A DNA stretch of 64,000 bases from contig NZ_BSFE01000001.1 in assembly GCF_027922185.1 (NCBI RefSeq), positions 124,001 through 188,000 of the forward strand, written 5' to 3'. The notes beneath the pieces were generated by a model. That model worked only from the letters and a program-made list of their open reading frames with translations, did no database searches and had not been told where the DNA came from. The position numbers and the translations under genes are program-made. This document shows, piece by piece, positions 42,331-50,571 of this stretch; the stretch's first letter is position 1; each line of letters opens with the position of its first letter. The DNA comes from Maricaulis virginensis (GTDB lineage Bacteria > Pseudomonadota > Alphaproteobacteria > Caulobacterales > Maricaulaceae).

Positions 42331-42735
42331 ATGGCGCGACGCGTCAGTCGAGTGAATACCGGTGAGGAAGAGATCGAACTGAACATGACGCCCATGCTGG
42401 ACGTCGTCTTCATTCTCCTGATCTTCTTCATCGTCACCTCGGTCTTCATCAAGGAACCCGGCGTGGACACAACCCGCCCGGATGCCATGACCGAGGAAGA
42501 CCGAAATCCGTCGATGCTGATCGCGGTGACATCGGAGAACGAGGTCTGGGTCAACCGCCGGGTCTACGAGATGAACGAACTTCGCGGGGTTATCGAGCAG
42601 CTGCTGCAAGAGAACCCCAAGGGCCGGGCTATGATCCAGGGCGATGAGGGGGCCAATATCGGTCTCATCCTCGACGTCCAGGAACTGCTCATCGAGATGG
42701 ATGTCGAAGTGCATATTTCGACACTCCAGACGTAG
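42331..42735 (+). CDS. exbD: Biopolymer transport protein ExbD (second copy)
   Basis: A 134-residue paralogue of the preceding gene, with NMTPMLDVVFILLIFFIVTSVF and Asp24 as the membrane-embedded acid. The periplasmic domain differs substantially (DTTRPDAMTEEDRNPSMLIAVTSENEVWVNRR). The two ExbDs could form a heterodimer inside the ExbB ring. GGGAGG precedes the ATG. Tandem exbD genes are typical of this operon type in alphaproteobacteria. Confidence 0.94.
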   Translation: MARRVSRVNTGEEEIELNMTPMLDVVFILLIFFIVTSVFIKEPGVDTTRPDAMTEEDRNPSMLIAVTSENEVWVNRRVYEMNELRGVIEQLLQENPKGRAMIQGDEGANIGLILDVQELLIEMDVEVHISTLQT

Positions 42736-42747
42736 GGAGGAGACAAC

Positions 42748-43365
42748 ATGGGTAATCTTGTCCGTCTCATCGTCGGCGTTCCGATCGCCGCCTTCGTCAC
42801 GATCGTGCTGTTCTTCGTCATGACCCGCCTCATCCTCGTGGAAGGGGCGCCGCCTGCGGAAGACGTCGAGGACCGCCAGTTCTCGATCAATGACGAGGTT
42901 GCGGAGATCGAAGCCCGCCGCCGCGACACCACGATCGAGGACGTGCAACAGGTGGATCCGCCACCCCCGCCGCCGCAGATCGAGCGGCAGCGCGCAGAAC
43001 AGCCGGCCGAAGGTCTGGCCACCGTCATGGGTGCCATTCCGGACTTCGAAGCGCCGCAGCTGAACAGCGACAGCGTGAACTTCTCGGTCTCCGACCGCGA
43101 TGCGCAGCCGCTGGTCCGGATCGAGCCGCAATACCCGATGCGGGCTGCGGAGCGCGGCGTCGAAGGCAGCTGCTGGGTCCGCTTCGACGTGACCCCGGAC
43201 GGTACGCCGACCAATATCGACATCTACCAGTGCGACAGCTCGCTTTTCGAGCGTGCGTCGATCCGGGCGGTGGAGCGTTGGCGCTACAATCCGAAGGTCG
43301 AGGACGGGGTGCCGGTGGCACGTCGCGGCGTGGAAACACGCTTCGACTTCCAGCTGTCCGAATAA
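42748..43365 (+). CDS. tonB: TonB energy-transducing protein (first copy)
   Basis: A 205-residue TonB. One N-terminal helix (about residues 5-28) anchors it; a short Pro-rich stretch (VDPPPPPPQIERQ) crosses the periplasm. The C-terminal TonB domain (PLVRIEPQYPMRAAERGVEGSCWVRFDVTPDGTPTNIDIYQCD...FERASIRAVERWRYNPKVEDG) ends in the family RWRYNP signature. Two Cys in the C-terminal domain may form a disulfide. The spacer is short compared with E. coli TonB, consistent with help from the coiled-coil partners. GGGAGGAG precedes the ATG. Confidence 0.94.
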   Translation: MGNLVRLIVGVPIAAFVTIVLFFVMTRLILVEGAPPAEDVEDRQFSINDEVAEIEARRRDTTIEDVQQVDPPPPPPQIERQRAEQPAEGLATVMGAIPDFEAPQLNSDSVNFSVSDRDAQPLVRIEPQYPMRAAERGVEGSCWVRFDVTPDGTPTNIDIYQCDSSLFERASIRAVERWRYNPKVEDGVPVARRGVETRFDFQLSE

Positions 43366-43373
43366 TGGGAAGG

Positions 43374-43400
43374 CGGGCGGATGTCGCCGACATCCGCCCG
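43374..43400. repeat. Perfect 12-bp hairpin between tonB and the TPR gene
   Basis: CGGGCGGATGTC (43374-43385) and GACATCCGCCCG (43389-43400) pair with a 3-nt loop, 8 bp after the tonB stop. No T-tract follows on the plus strand, so it is more likely an mRNA-stabilising or processing stem than a full terminator. Confidence 0.65.
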
Positions 43401-43504
43401 GCCATCCCGCGGGACGGAACCTGAAGGCCCTTGCGGGCCGGAGTGGTTCCGGAGGAATTGTCAAAGCCGGTTCGGGGAGTTGGGCCGGTATGAAGGAGCC
43501 ATCG

Positions 43505-45043
43505 ATGATCCGTTTTAACGGTTTCGATACATCGGGCCTGTTGCGCTCCGTCGCGACGCTTGCCCTGGCTGCGGCCATGACCACGGTCGTGCTCGCCGAC
43601 GCCGATGCCCAGCGCCGCAATCGCGATCAGGAAGAGGAGAATGACGGTGCAGACCGGACATTCACCGCCCGGGTCGGCGAGATCGTGCTGGAAGCCCAGG
43701 AACAGCAGGGTAATGATCAGTTCACGGCCTCGATCGAGACCCTGAACCGTGCGCTCGCGATCAGCGACATCAATCCCTACGAGCGGTCGATCTGCCTGCA
43801 GCTGCGTGGCCGGGCCTATTACGAGACCGAACGCAGCACCCAGGCCGTTCAGGACTGGCAGGCCGCGATTGCCACGGGCGCGATGTTGCCCGAGGAAATC
43901 GTCAATATGCGCATCAATATCGGTCAGCTGCTGATTGCCAACGAACAGTATAACGAGGGCATCCGCTCGCTCGAGCAGGCTGTCGAGATGGGCGGTGAAG
44001 AGGCCGTCAATGTCGGTGTGGCCCGCATGCTGGCCCAGGCTTACGGCCAGGCCGAGCGCTACCGCGAAGGTCTGCGCTGGGCGGAACGCTTCTGGGAATT
44101 GCGTCCGGCCGCCGAGCGGACCCGCGGCGATTATTCGCTGATGCTGTTCTACTACCAGCAGCTTGACGATGTGCCGAACCAGTTCCGCATCATCGAGGGC
44201 ATGGTCGCGCGCTGGCCCACCGAGAAGAACAACTGGCGCTCCTACGCCTCCCTCCTGGCCCAGACGGGTCGCGAGGAGGACGCGTTCGAAGCCAACAAGA
44301 TCATGTATATCAACGGCATGCTCACCGAGAGCCGCGAGATCGTGGCGGTGGCGCAGTATTACAGCTATTACGAATATCCCTATCGTGGTGCGGTGATCCT
44401 GGAGCGCGAGCTCAATGCCGGTGCTGTCGAGCGCACCCGCGAAAACCTGCAGCTGCTGTCAAACATGTGGCGTCAGGCGCGGGAATGGGAACGCGCCATC
44501 CCGGTCCTGCGCCAGCTGGCCCAGATGACCGGCGATGGGGACGATTATCTGAAGCTGGCCGAAGCGCTGTACCAGCAGCGCGAGATGGCTGAAGCCGAGG
44601 ATGCCTTCCAGGAAGCGCTCAACCGCGGCGGTCTCGATCGTCCGGGTACGGCGTGGACGCTTCTGGGCAATGTGCGTCAGGAGCTGGGCCGGACGGATGC
44701 GGCGCTTGCCGCTTTCCGCGAAGGCGCGCGCTACCCCTATTCGCGTACGACGGCGAATGGCTGGATCACCTTCATCACCAACCAGCGGGCCGCTGCGGCT
44801 GACCGTGTCCGGATCCGCGAGCGGGTCCGCCTCGACGAATGCCGCTTTGCGGTCGAGGATCTGCGTGAGACCGCGACCCTGCTGGGCGATGTCGACGAGA
44901 ACGGCCGTATCGTGATCGATGTGCCGAACAATTGTACCGACCTCTACAACCAGTACGGCGAACGTCTGAACCAGAATGTTGCCGAAGGCGAAGAGGCTCC
45001 GGCCGAAGCGGCCGAGGACGACACCGAATCCGACGCCGGCTAG
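43505..45043 (+). CDS. Exported tetratricopeptide-repeat protein of the TonB system (first copy)
   Basis: A 512-residue periplasmic protein: signal peptide (MIRFNGFDTSGLLRSVATLALAAAMTTVVLADADA) and multiple TPR-like helical pairs through about residue 440, then an acidic tail (EGEEAPAEAAEDDTESDAG). TPR proteins are regular partners in DUF3450/TtpC-type TonB loci and are thought to scaffold contacts with receptors. Two starts are possible: ATG 43490 and ATG 43505; the latter has AAGGAG seven bases upstream. The YYSYYEYPYRGAVILERELNAG and RGGLDRPGTAWTLLGNVRQE blocks recur in the second copy downstream. Confidence 0.88.
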   Translation: MIRFNGFDTSGLLRSVATLALAAAMTTVVLADADAQRRNRDQEEENDGADRTFTARVGEIVLEAQEQQGNDQFTASIETLNRALAISDINPYERSICLQLRGRAYYETERSTQAVQDWQAAIATGAMLPEEIVNMRINIGQLLIANEQYNEGIRSLEQAVEMGGEEAVNVGVARMLAQAYGQAERYREGLRWAERFWELRPAAERTRGDYSLMLFYYQQLDDVPNQFRIIEGMVARWPTEKNNWRSYASLLAQTGREEDAFEANKIMYINGMLTESREIVAVAQYYSYYEYPYRGAVILERELNAGAVERTRENLQLLSNMWRQAREWERAIPVLRQLAQMTGDGDDYLKLAEALYQQREMAEAEDAFQEALNRGGLDRPGTAWTLLGNVRQELGRTDAALAAFREGARYPYSRTTANGWITFITNQRAAAADRVRIRERVRLDECRFAVEDLRETATLLGDVDENGRIVIDVPNNCTDLYNQYGERLNQNVAEGEEAPAEAAEDDTESDAG

Positions 45044-45070
45044 GCGTCCGGTCATCCGGTGACAGGATCA

Positions 45071-45100
45071 ACGCCCCGGCCCGTGCGGCCGGGGCGTTTT
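45071..45100 (+). terminator. Rho-independent terminator after the first TPR gene
   Basis: ACGCCCCGGCC (45071-45081) pairs perfectly with GGCCGGGGCGT (45087-45097) around a 5-nt loop and runs straight into TTTTTCT. It lies 27 bp after the stop, so the second TPR/TonB pair probably has its own promoter in the 150 bp that follow. Confidence 0.9.
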
Positions 45101-45255
45101 TCTATGCCGCCATTGGCTGCGGCCAACCTGCGCGCGATCCTCTCCGGTTTTCAATCGCAGGTGCCCCAATCTCGCCCGATTGTGACAGCAAGCTTTCCAT
45201 ATCATGACGTTGCACCGGGGCTGGGGAGTTCGCGTCATGTGCCGGGGAGGTGCAC

Positions 45256-46710
45256 ATGGGATACCCGAAACTCGCCACCGGTGCGGCCGGCGGTCTGGCC
45301 GCGCTTGTTATCGCATTCACGACAATCGGATCGTCGTCCGCCGCGCAGCGAAGCGCGCCGGACCGGCCACCGGAAGCCACCGAACGAACGCTCTCGCAGC
45401 GGGTCGGCGAGCGCATCCTGGAGCTGATGGAAAGCGAAGGAGCCGGCGACTACGCCGCCGCGCTGGCGGGCTATCGCCAGATGCTCGGGACAGAAGGCCT
45501 CACGCCCTATGAACGCGCCATGCTGCTGCAGCTCGCCGGCCGCAGCGCCTGGGAGCTGGACAGTCCGCGCGAGGCGATCACCGCCTGGCGGGCCGCCATC
45601 GCGCTCAACGCGCTGCCGGAAGAGGACGCCAATACGCTGCGCATCAATACCGGCCAGCTGCTGCTGGCCGAGGGCGAGTACCGGGCCGGGATCGATCTGA
45701 TGGAAATGGCCCTGGCCCGCGGTGTCCCGCTCGGTGCCGATCTCGCCATGCGCCTGGCCCAGGGCTATGGCCAGCTGGAGGCCTACGGGCCCGGTCTAAA
45801 CTATGCCCGCCAGGCCTTCGACCTCGCCGGAACGCCGGACCGGCCGCATTTCTCGCTGCTGCTCTTCTTCTACCAGCAGCTGGACATGCTGCCCGAACAG
45901 ACGGGCCTTCTGGGCCAGATGGTGGCGCGCTGGCCGGACGAGAAAGCCTACTGGACCAGCTATGCCTCGCTGCTGGCACGGACCGGGCGCGAGGCCGATG
46001 CCTTCGAGGTGAACCGCATCCTCTATCTCAACGGCATGCTGACGGACAGCGACGAGCTGATCCGTCTTGCCCGATATTATTCCTACTACGAGTACCCGTT
46101 TGGCGGCGCATCCATGCTGGAGCGCGAGCTCAATGCCGGGCGCGTCGAGCCGGAGCCGGAACACTTCCGTCTTCTGGCTGACCTGTGGCGCCAGGCGCGC
46201 GAGTGGGAGCGGGCGCGGCCGGTGCTGCAGCGGGTCGCGACCCTGACCGGTGCCGGGCCGGACTATGAGCGCCTCGGCGAGGCCCTCTATCGCGCCGGCG
46301 CGTTCTCCGAGGCCGAGGCCATGTTCGTCCAGGCCCTGTCGCGCGGCGGGCTTAACCGCCCGGGCGACACCTGGACGCTGGTCGGCAATACGCGGGTCGA
46401 GCAGGACGATCTTCTCGGCGCCATCGACGCCTTCGAGCGCGGTCTGCAGTGGGACTATTCCCGCGCCACCGCCCAGGGCTGGATCGGTTTCATCGAGCGC
46501 AAGATCGCCATCCAGCGCGATGGCGAGCGGTTTGCCCGGCTCACCACGATCGAGGCGTGCGAGCTGGAGATCGAGCGCATGCGGCGTGGCCCGGTGATCT
46601 CCGAGGATCAGCTCGACAGCGAGGGCGTGCGCATCTTCGAACTCTCGGCTGAATGCGAACCCTATTTCGACGTCAATGGCCGTCTGAAACCGGAATTCGA
46701 GCGGGCCTGA
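45256..46710 (+). CDS. Exported tetratricopeptide-repeat protein (second copy)
   Basis: A 484-residue paralogue of the preceding TPR protein. After a short signal peptide (MGYPKLATGAAGGLAALVIAFTTIGSSSAA) the TPR array follows, with YYSYYEYPFGGASMLERELNAG, WRQAREWERARPVLQ and RGGLNRPGDTWTLVGN matching the first copy block by block. The acidic tail of the first copy is missing. Start ATG 45256 is preceded by GGGGAGG; a GTG two codons upstream is possible. A terminator precedes the gene. Confidence 0.87.
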   Translation: MGYPKLATGAAGGLAALVIAFTTIGSSSAAQRSAPDRPPEATERTLSQRVGERILELMESEGAGDYAAALAGYRQMLGTEGLTPYERAMLLQLAGRSAWELDSPREAITAWRAAIALNALPEEDANTLRINTGQLLLAEGEYRAGIDLMEMALARGVPLGADLAMRLAQGYGQLEAYGPGLNYARQAFDLAGTPDRPHFSLLLFFYQQLDMLPEQTGLLGQMVARWPDEKAYWTSYASLLARTGREADAFEVNRILYLNGMLTDSDELIRLARYYSYYEYPFGGASMLERELNAGRVEPEPEHFRLLADLWRQAREWERARPVLQRVATLTGAGPDYERLGEALYRAGAFSEAEAMFVQALSRGGLNRPGDTWTLVGNTRVEQDDLLGAIDAFERGLQWDYSRATAQGWIGFIERKIAIQRDGERFARLTTIEACELEIERMRRGPVISEDQLDSEGVRIFELSAECEPYFDVNGRLKPEFERA

Positions 46711-47025
46711 CCCTGCACCCTTTCAGGACAATCGAGCGGCCGGGCCCGTCCATCCAGATGGACGGGCCCGGTCCGTTTCGCCCGCATGTTTCCCCGCCAT
46801 CGCCATATTTGACCCTTTTTGCGCCCCGGTTTCGCCGGACAGGCGGGGTCTCATGATCCTGCGGCAAGGAGCTGAGTTGTAGTTCCGAGGGGGAGGCGCC
46901 GAGTTGTGGCGCCCCCGTCCGCTCCGGCCCGCCCGGCCGCGATGACCGTCGCCGGGAGCCTGGCCGGGTAGGGGGCAGAACTGTCGGGGCCATGCAGGAC
47001 CGCCCGTACCGGGGAGCCTGTAATC
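46711..47025. other. Intergenic region between second TPR and second tonB
   Basis: 315 bp without a convincing gene. It holds a strong hairpin at 46741-46770 near the TPR stop and a GGCGCC/GGCGCC stem around 46890-46908, just ahead of the tonB start at 47026. A promoter for the second tonB probably lies in between (the AT-richer 46800-46880 stretch), but no consensus boxes were assigned. Confidence 0.5.
46741..46770. terminator. Perfect 13-bp hairpin after the second TPR gene
   Basis: CGGGCCCGTCCAT (46741-46753) pairs perfectly with ATGGACGGGCCCG (46758-46770), 4-nt loop. It starts 30 bp after the TPR stop; only a weak T-stretch (CCGTTTCG) follows. Confidence 0.6.
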
Positions 47026-47643
47026 ATGACAGCCACCTTTCATTCCGTCCGCACACCGCTGGTGTTGCCGGTCGCCGGCGCCGTTACCGTCGGCCTTTTC
47101 CTGCTGATGCGCCAATTGATCGATATCGGGCCCTATGTGCCCGAACCGGTCGAGGAATTGCCGCCGTTTGAGATCCGGTTCGATGTGGATCCGGTCGAGA
47201 TCGAAGAACGCATCAAGATGGAGGACTTCGCGCCGATCGATCCGCCGCCGCGGCCGCCGTCCATCGAGACAGATCGCGCCGCCGTGGAAGCCATACCGGA
47301 CGGGTCGCGCTGGGCGCTGCCGCCGATCGAGGCGGTGGAGATCAGCACGGGCGGCGGCCTGGTCAATATCGACCGCCAGCCCTTGCCGCGCGTGCGCGTC
47401 CAGCCGGTCTTCCCGGCCAATGAGGCGTCACGCGGCCGCAATGGCGTGTGCACGGTCGTGTTCGACATCACGGCGGAGGGCCGCACGGCCAATATCCGGG
47501 CCCGCGACTGCACCAGCCCGGCCTTCGAGCGGGCGACCATCAACGCGGTCTCCGGCTGGCGCTATGACCCCCAGGTTCGCGATGGCGAGCCCGTGATCTA
47601 TCGCGGCGCCACCACCCAACTGGTCTTTTCGCTGGAGGAATAG
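47026..47643 (+). CDS. tonB: TonB-family protein (second copy)
   Basis: A 205-residue paralogue of the first TonB. It has an N-terminal helix (about residues 12-30) and a Pro/acidic spacer (PPFEIRFDVDPVEIEERIKM, PPPRPPS). The C-terminal TonB fold matches the first copy closely (PLPRVRVQPVFPANEASRGRNGVCTVVFDITAEG, FERATINAVSGWRYDPQVRDGEP). It retains paired cysteines. It has no ExbB/ExbD of its own nearby, so it may share the upstream motor. The spacer sequence differs from that of the first copy, suggesting different receptors or span. Confidence 0.9.
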   Translation: MTATFHSVRTPLVLPVAGAVTVGLFLLMRQLIDIGPYVPEPVEELPPFEIRFDVDPVEIEERIKMEDFAPIDPPPRPPSIETDRAAVEAIPDGSRWALPPIEAVEISTGGGLVNIDRQPLPRVRVQPVFPANEASRGRNGVCTVVFDITAEGRTANIRARDCTSPAFERATINAVSGWRYDPQVRDGEPVIYRGATTQLVFSLEE

Positions 47644-47800
47644 GCTTCCCCTGCGTGAGCGGGGGAAGTGGCCGAGCCTGGCCCATGGGCCAGGTGAGGT
47701 CGAAGGGGGTGAGTCATCCGTGCGCGCTGACGCGCTCTGCGGTGCTCAGCGCCGCCCCCTCAGTCGGCTACGCCGACAGCTCCCCCGCAAGCGGGGCGAG
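47644..47800. repeat. Array of four palindromes, dispersed-repeat-like element
   Basis: Four separate stems in 155 bp: 47645-47668 (10-bp stem, GTGA loop), the perfect 18-bp palindrome CCTGGCCCATGGGCCAGG (47677-47694), GTCGGC/GCCGAC (47763-47777) and CCCCGC/GCGGGG (47783-47796). No gene is seen. The layout resembles intergenic REP/BIME-type elements; it is seen only once in this window. Confidence 0.55.
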
Positions 47801-47822
47801 CCCTGGTGCAAGCAAGACAAAA

Positions 47823-47851
47823 AAGGGCGCGTCCAGGCCGGACGCGCCCTT
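47823..47851. terminator. Bidirectional intrinsic terminator
   Basis: AAGGGCGCGTCC (47823-47834) pairs perfectly with GGACGCGCCCTT (47840-47851), loop AGGCC. An A-run sits to the left, giving T-tract on the minus strand. It terminates the oligopeptidase gene (ends 47875, minus). Confidence 0.85.
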
Positions 47852-47874
47852 CCTCATCCAGATGTGCGCACCGC

Positions 47875-50133
47875 CTATTCGGCCGCGATCGCCTCGACTT
47901 CCTCGTCGGCCAGGCCGACCACCATCAGGGCGAAGGCCCAGTTGAGGGCGGTTTCGCGCAGGCTGTCGAAGCGGCCGGAAGCGCCGCCATGGCCGGCCCC
48001 CATATTCATCTTCAACAGGGTCAGCCCGTCATCGGTCCGCCGGTCGCGCAGGCGGGCAACGAACTTGGTCGGCTCCCAGTAGGTGACGCGCGGATCGGTC
48101 AGCCCGCCCGTCGCCAGGACGTGCGGATAGTCCATCTCCTGGATCTGGTCGTAGGGGCTGTAGGCGTACATCGTCTCATAGTCCTGCGCGTTCTCGATCG
48201 GATTGCCCCATTCGGGCCATTCCGGCGGGGTGAGCGGCAGTTCCGCGTCCGACATGGTGTTGATCACGTCCACGAAGGGCACGGCGGCGATGGCACCGGC
48301 AAACAGGTCGGGCTGCAGATTGATCGCGGCGCCGACCAGCAGGCCGCCGGCCGAACCGCCATAGGCGACGATATTGCCGCGGCTGGTATAGCCCTCGCTG
48401 GCCAGGGCCTCACCGGCCGAGACGAAGTCGCGGAAGGTGTTGATCTTCTGCTCCAGCTTGCCGTCCAGATACCACTGGTACCCGTTCGCCATGCCGCCGC
48501 GGATATGGGCGATGGCATAGACCATGCCGCGATCGACCAGCGGCAGCGGGGTGACGCGGAAGGCGGCCGGAATGGTGATGCCGTAGGAGCCATAGCCGTA
48601 GAGCAGCAGCGGCGCCGATCCGTCCACCGGCGTGTCGCGATGGTGCAGGATGGTAACCGGGATCTCCACGCCGTCATGGCCGGGCGCCATGATGCGGCGC
48701 ACGACATAGTCTTCCGGATCGTGACCGGAGGGGACTTCCTGGCGCTTCAGCAGCACGCGCTCGCGCGTTGCCATGTCGAAATCATAGGTCTCTTCCGGCG
48801 TCGACGGGCTTTCATAGGAGAAGCGCAGCGTGTCGGTCTCGAACTCATAGCCCTGCGAGATGCCCAGCGAGTAGGCCTCCTCGTCGAAGGCGATGTCGTA
48901 TTCCTCACCGCTCCCGTAATTGTGCACCACGATGCGCGGCAGGGCGTTCTGGCGCTCCATGCGCACCTGCCAGTCGGCAAAACCGATCACGGCATTGATC
49001 AGCGTACCCGGACGGTGGGCGACGACATCTTCCCAGTTCTCCCGGCCCGGATTGCCGATCGGGGCGGCGACGATCTTGAAGTCCACCGCGCCGTCGGCAT
49101 TGGTCAGGAAGTAGAAGCGGTCGCGGGCCTCGGTGAGGTAGTATTCGACATTCTCCTCGCGCGGCGCGATCAGCTGCGGCTCGGCCGTCGGATCATTGGC
49201 GTCGATCAGGCGCAGCTCGTTGGAGGTGTGGCCGCCGGCATTGATGACGATGTAGTTGTCACCGTCCGAGATGCCGACCGAGACGAAGAAACCGTCATCC
49301 GGCTCCTCATAGATCAGCTCGCTGGCGCCGCCGGTGCGCGACTGGCGGTAGACGCGTTTGGAGCGGGAATTCTCGTCGCGCCACACCCAGTACAGCGTCT
49401 CGGAGTCATTCGCCCAGACAAAGTCGCCCGAGCTCTCGTCCGTCAGCGTGGCGACAATGGCGCCGGTCGCGATCTCGCGGATGCGGATCTCGTAGTATTC
49501 CGAGCCGCGGATATCGACACCGAAGGCGACATACTGGTGGTCCGGCGAGTGCTCCATCGAGGAGAAGTCGAGATACTCGAAATCGGCCGCCTCGGCGTCG
49601 CCATCGACCAGGATCTCCTCCTCGCCGGCCGGTTCGCCGGTTTCCGGATCGATCGGGCGGCGGGCATAGATCGGATACTGGCCGCCTTCGCGGTAGCGGG
49701 TGAAGTATTGATAGCCGCCATCGCGCTCGGGCACCGAGCTGTCGTCTTCCTTGATGCGGCCGCGGATCTCCTGGAAAATCCGTTCCTGCAGATCGGCCGT
49801 CGGCTCCATCACCGCGTCCAGATAGGCGTTCTCGGCGTCCAGAAGCTCACGGATATCGCTGTCCAGAACCTCCGGCTCGCGCATCACCTGCTGCCAGTTA
49901 TCGTCCTTGATCCACTGGTATTCGTCGACGCGGGTAAAGCCCAGCTGCTCGATCTCCACGGGGCGCTGGTCGGCGCGCGGCGCCTCGATGCCGCCGGCCC
50001 GTTCGATCAGGGCCGAGGTCTGCGGTGCGGCAGCGGTGGTGTCGGCGGTCATGTCAGTCTCCTGGCTGCAGGCGGCCAGCGCGAGGGCGGTCAGCCCGGC
50101 GCCGATCCGTCCGGCAAGTTTTCGCGATGTCAT
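47875..50133 (-). CDS. ptrB: S9-family prolyl oligopeptidase / oligopeptidase B, predicted lipoprotein
   Basis: A 752-residue serine peptidase. The N-terminal signal has lipobox LAAC with Cys22, so the enzyme is predicted to be periplasmic and lipid-anchored. The seven-bladed propeller (about 75-470) is followed by the alpha/beta-hydrolase domain with nucleophile Ser594 in VAYGGSAGGLLVGA and the catalytic His in MGAGHGGASGR. The IRGGMANGYQWY stretch is typical of oligopeptidase B/POP. Oligopeptidase B cleaves short peptides after basic residues. ATG 50133 has GAGGGGAAG upstream. It lies 27 bp downstream of msrB on the same strand. Confidence 0.92.
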   Translation of the reverse strand: MTSRKLAGRIGAGLTALALAACSQETDMTADTTAAAPQTSALIERAGGIEAPRADQRPVEIEQLGFTRVDEYQWIKDDNWQQVMREPEVLDSDIRELLDAENAYLDAVMEPTADLQERIFQEIRGRIKEDDSSVPERDGGYQYFTRYREGGQYPIYARRPIDPETGEPAGEEEILVDGDAEAADFEYLDFSSMEHSPDHQYVAFGVDIRGSEYYEIRIREIATGAIVATLTDESSGDFVWANDSETLYWVWRDENSRSKRVYRQSRTGGASELIYEEPDDGFFVSVGISDGDNYIVINAGGHTSNELRLIDANDPTAEPQLIAPREENVEYYLTEARDRFYFLTNADGAVDFKIVAAPIGNPGRENWEDVVAHRPGTLINAVIGFADWQVRMERQNALPRIVVHNYGSGEEYDIAFDEEAYSLGISQGYEFETDTLRFSYESPSTPEETYDFDMATRERVLLKRQEVPSGHDPEDYVVRRIMAPGHDGVEIPVTILHHRDTPVDGSAPLLLYGYGSYGITIPAAFRVTPLPLVDRGMVYAIAHIRGGMANGYQWYLDGKLEQKINTFRDFVSAGEALASEGYTSRGNIVAYGGSAGGLLVGAAINLQPDLFAGAIAAVPFVDVINTMSDAELPLTPPEWPEWGNPIENAQDYETMYAYSPYDQIQEMDYPHVLATGGLTDPRVTYWEPTKFVARLRDRRTDDGLTLLKMNMGAGHGGASGRFDSLRETALNWAFALMVVGLADEEVEAIAAE

Positions 50134-50160
50134 CGTCTTCCCCTCGTGCAAGGGCCGGCC

Positions 50161-50571
50161 TCAGTCGCCGCCCGTCTCCTCCGGCCGGAAATCCAGCACG
50201 GTCCCGTTGGTACAATAGCGTTGTCCGGTCGGTCTGGGACCGTCGGAGAACACATGGCCCAGATGTGCGCCGCAGTTGGCGCAGTGGATCTCGGTGCGCG
50301 GCAGGCGCAGCCGGAAATCCGTCTTCGTCTCCACCGCATCCGGGGCCTTCACATCGTAGAAGGAGGGCCAGCCCGACCCGCTCTCGTATTTGTGCTCGGC
50401 CGAGAACAGCGCCTCGCCGCACACCTTGCAGTGATAGGCGCCGCCGCGTTTTTCCGCATTGAGCGGGTGGGTGAAGGCGCGCTCGGTGCCTTCCTCGAAG
50501 GCGATGGCATAGGTCTGCGGATCGAGCCGGGCCTTCAGGGCGTCGATTTCGGCGTCAGTCAGTTTCGGCAT
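50161..50571 (-). CDS. msrB: Peptide-methionine (R)-S-oxide reductase
   Basis: A 136-residue MsrB reducing methionine-R-sulfoxide in proteins. The structural zinc is bound by Cys48/Cys51 and Cys97/Cys100 (YHCKVCG and IHCANCG). The catalytic Cys120 sits in QRYCTNG. Conserved GSGWPSFYD and HLGHVFSDGP are present. Lack of a signal peptide places it in the cytosol. It overlaps the end of the MFS gene by 17 bp and precedes the lipoprotein oligopeptidase, suggesting one transcript for protein repair and turnover. Confidence 0.96.
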   Translation of the reverse strand: MPKLTDAEIDALKARLDPQTYAIAFEEGTERAFTHPLNAEKRGGAYHCKVCGEALFSAEHKYESGSGWPSFYDVKAPDAVETKTDFRLRLPRTEIHCANCGAHLGHVFSDGPRPTGQRYCTNGTVLDFRPEETGGD

